Shown here piece after piece: positions 60,558 to 64,000 of a DNA stretch of 64,000 bases. This DNA is from Rhizobium sp. NFR07. Its GTDB lineage: Bacteria > Pseudomonadota > Alphaproteobacteria > Rhizobiales > Rhizobiaceae. A program made the translations under genes and the position numbers. Location of the stretch: assembly GCF_900111905.1 (NCBI RefSeq), contig NZ_FOKM01000001.1, forward strand, positions 310,001-374,000. Direction: 5' to 3'. The notes under the pieces are model-generated. The model ran no database searches, was not told the origin of the DNA, and worked only from the letters and a program-made list of their open reading frames with translations. Numbering within the stretch: the first letter of the stretch is position 1; every line of letters begins with the position of its first letter.

Positions 60558-61058
60558 ATGCGTGGTCTGGCTGTCACGACAACACTTGCAATGCTTGGGT
60601 TTGCGACGCCGAGTCTGGCTGCCGAAGGCGCCTTCCTGAAATCGATGAACGGCAGCTGGAGCGGAAAGGGAACGGTGACAACCCGCATCGGTGCGAAACC
60701 TGTTAGGGTTACCTGCAACCTGGATTTCAATTCCGGCGCCACGAACCTCGCCATGGATGGCAATTGCCGCGGCCTTGTCGTTGTCAATCGATCTATTTCG
60801 GCAAACATCAAGGCCTCCGGCACGCGCTACAATGGCACCTATACCGGCCCATCCGGTCAGCCCTCCTCACTCTCCGGCAGCCGACAGGGCAATGCCATCA
60901 ATCTTGCGGTGCGCTGGGCGAAGGAAACCAATGGCGACCGGTCAGCGACGATGACCATTGCCAAGCTTTCAGACAATCGCCTTCGGCTGCAGACGATCGA
61001 TAAGGATCCGAAGAGCGGCAAGTCGGTGGTGACGAGCAGCATCGATCTCAGTCGCTGA
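60558..61058 (+). CDS. Exported protein of unknown function
   Basis: A 166-residue protein with a signal peptide (MRGLAVTTTLAMLGFATPSLA). The mature part is beta-rich (FLKSMNGSWSGKGTVTTRIGAKPVRVTCNLDF, TRYNGTYTGPSGQPSSLSGSRQGNAINLAVRWA), with two Cys that could pair, and looks like a periplasmic lipocalin- or heme-protein-like barrel seen in rhizobial hypothetical proteins. GGAGG lies five bases before ATG 60558. It is likely under general stress control. Confidence 0.8.
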   Translation: MRGLAVTTTLAMLGFATPSLAAEGAFLKSMNGSWSGKGTVTTRIGAKPVRVTCNLDFNSGATNLAMDGNCRGLVVVNRSISANIKASGTRYNGTYTGPSGQPSSLSGSRQGNAINLAVRWAKETNGDRSATMTIAKLSDNRLRLQTIDKDPKSGKSVVTSSIDLSR

Positions 61059-61164
61059 CGGATGAAACCATTTTTACTCTGGAGCGTTCTGTCGCCCGAC
61101 TTTCAAAAAAAGCAGGGAAGGGAAATGCATTCCCTATCCCCGGCGATCAAAACTGGAGACTTTC

Positions 61165-61323
61165 TTGGATATCATCCGCATCCTGCTTGCCTTTCTGCTT
61201 CCGCCGCTTGGCGTGTTCCTCCAGGTGGGCCTTGGCCTGCATTTCTGGCTGAACATCCTCCTGACAATCTGCGGCTGGCTGCCGGGCATCGTCCATGCGC
61301 TGTGGGTGATCCTCAAGAAGTAA
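61165..61323 (+). CDS. yqaE: YqaE/Pmp3-family small membrane protein
   Basis: A 52-residue membrane peptide starting with TTG (61165), with GGAG six bases upstream, ending TAA at 61321-61323. It reads DIIRILLAFLLPPLGVF, then a short polar turn, then HFWLNILLTICGWLPGIVHALWVILKK. The LLPPLGVFLQVG...LNILLTICGWLPGIVHALWVI pattern is the Pmp3/YqaE (UPF0057) family, two-helix proteins linked to salt, cold and membrane stress. A small hairpin (AGGGAA/TTCCCT, 61119-61135) lies in the leader. Its last bases overlap the convergent regulator gene. Confidence 0.9.
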   Translation: MDIIRILLAFLLPPLGVFLQVGLGLHFWLNILLTICGWLPGIVHALWVILKK

Positions 61324-62287
61324 TCTTCAGCTTCAAGCGCCCGCGCGTGTCGCGCGGGCTCTCCCCATAACTGGCCCTGTAGCTGCGGGAAAAAGCCGAG
61401 GCTGAATTGAAGCCGGTCTCGGCGGCAATATCAGCAAAGCTGATTTTCGTCTCGATGACCTTGCGCCGGGCTGCGTTGAGCCTCAGCGCCAGATAGTGGG
61501 CATGGGGCGCGACGCCCATCGTCTCTTGAAACAGATCCTGCAGGTGCCTGGCACTGACGCCCGAGCGCCTTGCCAGGCGGGTGAGCGACAAAGGAGCCTC
61601 GACCGTCTCCTCCATCAGCTTCACCGCTTTCTGCACCCGCACATCGATGATGCGCATGTTGCCGATCGTCGGCATCTGCATGAGGTCACCGCGAGTACGC
61701 TCCTGCTCGTAGATGAAAAGGCGCGAGACCTCGAGTGCCAGCGAATACCCGTGTCCGCGACGGATCAGCTCCAGCATCAGGTCGAGCGTCGGCAGGGAAC
61801 CGCCGGTAGTGATCCTCTTGCCGTCGATGACGAAGCGTTCCCTCACCATTGTCACCTGCGGATAGGCGCGGGCGAAATCATCGAAATCCTCCCAGTGAGT
61901 GGTGGCGGAAAAGCCATCGAGCAGGCTGGTTTCGGCAAGGATGAACGAGCCAGCCTCGATACCTGCCATCAGCGATCGGTGACGCGCGGTATGGGAGAGC
62001 AGGAATTTCAGCTCCCGAGTGGCACTCTTCCGCCAGTTATAACTGGAGAGGACAAAGAGCGGATCGGTCTCTCGCGTCGGGCGAAAGGCACCGGAAACCG
62101 GGATGGGAATCCCGGATTTCGTCTCGATCGGCTGCCCGTCCGGCGAATAGAGTGTCCAGCGGTAAAGATCGCGTCCGGCGATGCGGTTGGCAGCGCGTAG
62201 CGGCTCGATCACCGAGGCCGTCAGGATGAGATTGGTCTCGGGCAGGACGAGGATGTCAATGTGCTGCCCGTCATCGCCCGGTTCCAT
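61313..62287 (-). CDS. cdhR: GlxA/CdhR-type AraC-family regulator
   Basis: A 324-residue regulator. The N-terminal half is a DJ-1/PfpI-like ligand-binding domain (IDILVLPETNLILTASVIEPLRAANR, AGIEAGSFILAETSLLDGFSATTHWEDF); the C-terminal half is an AraC-type double helix-turn-helix (LARRSGVSARHLQDLFQETMG, FADIAAETGFNSASAFSRSYRASYG). This architecture is typical of CdhR/GbdR, which activate carnitine and betaine catabolism. It diverges from the DUF849 and carnitine dehydrogenase genes, the expected targets. Confidence 0.9.
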   Translation of the reverse strand: MEPGDDGQHIDILVLPETNLILTASVIEPLRAANRIAGRDLYRWTLYSPDGQPIETKSGIPIPVSGAFRPTRETDPLFVLSSYNWRKSATRELKFLLSHTARHRSLMAGIEAGSFILAETSLLDGFSATTHWEDFDDFARAYPQVTMVRERFVIDGKRITTGGSLPTLDLMLELIRRGHGYSLALEVSRLFIYEQERTRGDLMQMPTIGNMRIIDVRVQKAVKLMEETVEAPLSLTRLARRSGVSARHLQDLFQETMGVAPHAHYLALRLNAARRKVIETKISFADIAAETGFNSASAFSRSYRASYGESPRDTRGRLKLKITS

Positions 62288-62340
62288 TTGCAGAGTCTCC
62301 CACCGCCTCCAATAATGTACAGAAGAGCGCCAAAAATGGA

Positions 62341-62357
62341 AAGCATCGCGATTGCTT
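62341..62357. promoter_or_regulatory. Dyad in the cdhR-cdhC divergent promoter
   Basis: AAGCATCGCGATTGCTT is a near-perfect dyad centred on TCGCGA, in the 107 bases between the divergent genes and 38 bases before the cdhC ATG. It is a candidate activator site for the CdhR-type regulator. Confidence 0.45.
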
Positions 62358-62394
62358 CCGGTTCGTAATGGGCAAAACGAACAAAGGAGGGATC

Positions 62395-63297
62395 ATGCCG
62401 CTCGAGATGAATCGCGAGGTCTTCATTACCTGCGCTGTGACGGGTGCCGGCGATACGACTGGCAAATCCAAGCATGTGCCGATCACGCCAAAGGAGATCG
62501 CAGATTCGGCGATCGATGCGGCGAAGGCCGGTGCCGCGGTCGTCCACTGTCACGTCCGAAACCCGGAGACGGGAGCTGCCGCACGGAACCCGGAACTCTA
62601 CAAGGAAGTTACCGACCGCATCCGCTCCGCCGATATAGACGTTGTCCTGAACCTGACTGCCGGCATGGGCGGCGATCTCGTGTTCGGCAATGTTGAGGCG
62701 CCATTCCCCTATAATCCCGATGGTACCGATATGGCCGGCGCGACGGAACGCGTGGCGCATGTGGCGGAATGCCTGCCGGAAATCTGCACGCTCGACTGCG
62801 GCACGATGAACTTTTCGCTCGGCGACTATGTGATGACCAACACGCCGTCGATGCTGCGCGAGATGGCGCGGCAGATGACGGCGCTTGGCGTACGGCCCGA
62901 GATCGAGGCTTTCGATACCGGCCACCTGTGGTTTGCGAAACAGCTGGTGGAGGAGGGGCTGATCGAGGATCCGGTCCTGATCCAGCTCTGCATGGGCATT
63001 CCATGGGGCGCACCGGATGACCTCAATACCTTTATGGCGATGGTCACCAACGTGCCGAAGCACTGGACCTTCTCTGCCTTTTCGATCGGTCGCAACGCGC
63101 TCGCCTATCCGGCCGCCGCGGTTCTGGCAGGCGGCAATGTCCGCGTCGGGCTGGAAGACAATCTCTATGCCGGCAAGGGCATGCTCGCCACCAATGCGCA
63201 GCTCGTCGAAAAGGCGGTCGGTGTCATCGAGGGCATGGGTGCGAAGATCATCGGGCCGGAACAGGTTCGTGAAAAACTCAAGCTGAAGAAGCGGTGA
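62395..63297 (+). CDS. cdhC: DUF849/BKACE-family 3-dehydrocarnitine cleavage enzyme
   Basis: A 300-residue TIM-barrel enzyme of the beta-keto acid cleavage family. It has REVFITCAVTGAGDT, zinc-binding VVHCHVRNPETG, NLTAGMGG, TLDCGTMNF, EIEAFDTGHLWFAKQL and RVGLEDNLYAGKG, all typical of DUF849. The carnitine-pathway member condenses 3-dehydrocarnitine with acetyl-CoA, giving glycine betaine and acetoacetyl-CoA-type product. AAAGGAGGG precedes ATG 62395. The following gene is the matching dehydrogenase, which fixes the pathway well. Confidence 0.9.
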   Translation: MPLEMNREVFITCAVTGAGDTTGKSKHVPITPKEIADSAIDAAKAGAAVVHCHVRNPETGAAARNPELYKEVTDRIRSADIDVVLNLTAGMGGDLVFGNVEAPFPYNPDGTDMAGATERVAHVAECLPEICTLDCGTMNFSLGDYVMTNTPSMLREMARQMTALGVRPEIEAFDTGHLWFAKQLVEEGLIEDPVLIQLCMGIPWGAPDDLNTFMAMVTNVPKHWTFSAFSIGRNALAYPAAAVLAGGNVRVGLEDNLYAGKGMLATNAQLVEKAVGVIEGMGAKIIGPEQVREKLKLKKR

Positions 63298-63301
63298 TCA
63301 T

Positions 63302-64000
63302 ATGACAAGCATCACAAAAGCGGCCTGTATTGGCGGCGGCGTCATCGGTGGCGCTTGGGCCGCCCGCTTCCTGCTCGGCGGTATCGACGTATCGATGTAC
63401 GACCCGCACCCAGAGGCAAAGCGCATTGTCGGCGAAGTGCTGGCCAATGCGGAACGTGCGTATGCGATGCTGACCATGGCGCCGCTTCCCCGCAAGGGAA
63501 GGCTCACGTTCTGCAATACGGTGGAAGAGGCAGTCGCCGGCGCCGACTGGATCCAGGAAAGCGTACCGGAACGCGTCGACCTCAAGCGCAATGTGATCAC
63601 CCAGATCGATGCAGCCGCCGATCCCAAGGCGCTGATCGGTTCATCGACTTCGGGCATCATGCCGACGGATCTGCAGCGTGACATGAAACATCCCGAGCGG
63701 ATGTTCGTCGCGCATCCGTATAACCCGGTCTATCTGCTGCCGCTAGCCGAACTGGTCGGCGGGGAAAAGACGTCGGCGGAGACGCTCGAACTCGCCAAGG
63801 CGCGGCTCGCGCCGATCGGCATGAAGGGCGTGATCCTGAAGAAGGAGATCGAAGCCTTTGTCGGCGACCGTTTGCTCGAAGCCGTGTGGCGCGAGGGCCT
63901 GTGGCTGATTCATGACGACATCTGCGACACCGAAACGCTGGACGACGTGATCCGCTACTCCTTCGGCATGCGCTGGGCTCAGATGGGCATGTTCGAGACT
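63302..64000 (+). CDS. cdhA: L-carnitine dehydrogenase (partial, runs off the window)
   Basis: The first 233 residues of a 3-hydroxyacyl-CoA dehydrogenase-family enzyme. The NAD motif IGGGVIGGAWA is at residues 10-20, followed by DWIQESVPERVDLK, IGSSTSGIMPTDLQ, ERMFVAHPYNPVYLLPLAELVGG and FVGDRLLEAVWREGLWL, which are carnitine-dehydrogenase-like features (the HPYNPVY-LPL segment). It oxidises L-carnitine to 3-dehydrocarnitine with NAD. It starts four bases after cdhC and continues past the right edge. Confidence 0.9.
   Translation, partial: MTSITKAACIGGGVIGGAWAARFLLGGIDVSMYDPHPEAKRIVGEVLANAERAYAMLTMAPLPRKGRLTFCNTVEEAVAGADWIQESVPERVDLKRNVITQIDAAADPKALIGSSTSGIMPTDLQRDMKHPERMFVAHPYNPVYLLPLAELVGGEKTSAETLELAKARLAPIGMKGVILKKEIEAFVGDRLLEAVWREGLWLIHDDICDTETLDDVIRYSFGMRWAQMGMFET

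Overview
The window looks like chromosomal or large-replicon DNA of an alphaproteobacterium, most likely Rhizobiaceae (Rhizobium/Agrobacterium/Ensifer group). Signs are the high GC coding sequence, ATGA-overlapped operons, several PotABCD-type ABC importers, EcfG-type general stress promoters (GGAAC-N16/17-GTT), and a CdhR/DUF849/carnitine dehydrogenase locus. No tRNA, rRNA, insertion sequence, phage gene or CRISPR array was seen.

Positions 1-28100 are a cell-surface polysaccharide and secretion locus. The plus strand carries a secreted beta-helix protein, a membrane protein, a WecG/TagA-type glycosyltransferase, a polyprenyl-phosphate sugar-1-phosphate transferase, a UDP-glucuronate decarboxylase (UDP-xylose synthase) and a large glycosyltransferase-like protein with a helical repeat tail. 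A LuxR-type regulator with a degenerate receiver lies on the minus strand beside a 560-base AT-rich intergenic region. A compact plus-strand operon (10317-15836) follows, with two acyltransferases, a Gfo/Idh/MocA dehydrogenase, two DegT-type aminotransferases and an epimerase; it should make an N-acylated amino sugar. Converging on it is a minus-strand gene run (28097 to 15915): a giant modular secreted protein (dimethylformamidase-like domain plus three DUF4082 units), a COG0523 GTPase, a small unknown protein, a type I secretion ABC transporter, its HlyD adaptor, a polysaccharide export protein and a Wzx-like flippase.

Positions 28500-29110 hold a CcdAB toxin-antitoxin pair with a perfect 13-base inverted repeat. 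Positions 29146-35551 are an import-and-hydrolysis operon (amidohydrolase, polyamine-type ABC importer, M24 peptidase). Positions 35900-41720 hold an SH3 protein with Cys-Gly repeats, a DUF3313 lipoprotein, a HdeD-like membrane protein, a two-component system and small envelope proteins. Positions 41877-47756 are a second polyamine-type ABC importer divergent from an adenine-deaminase-like enzyme. A Zn/Cd/Pb-type P-ATPase follows, with a textbook MerR-family promoter, then a CHASE4-GGDEF diguanylate cyclase.

Positions 51787-61323 are a stress and envelope region: three EcfG-like promoters drive small hydrophilic, His-rich and secreted proteins. It also has a GH25 lysozyme lipoprotein, MarR-EmrAB efflux, an SDR, a Mesh1-like HD hydrolase, a GFA-family protein, a soluble chemoreceptor-like protein with its domains in reverse order, and a TTG-initiated YqaE/Pmp3 membrane peptide. 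The right end starts a carnitine catabolic locus (CdhR divergent from CdhC and a truncated CdhA).
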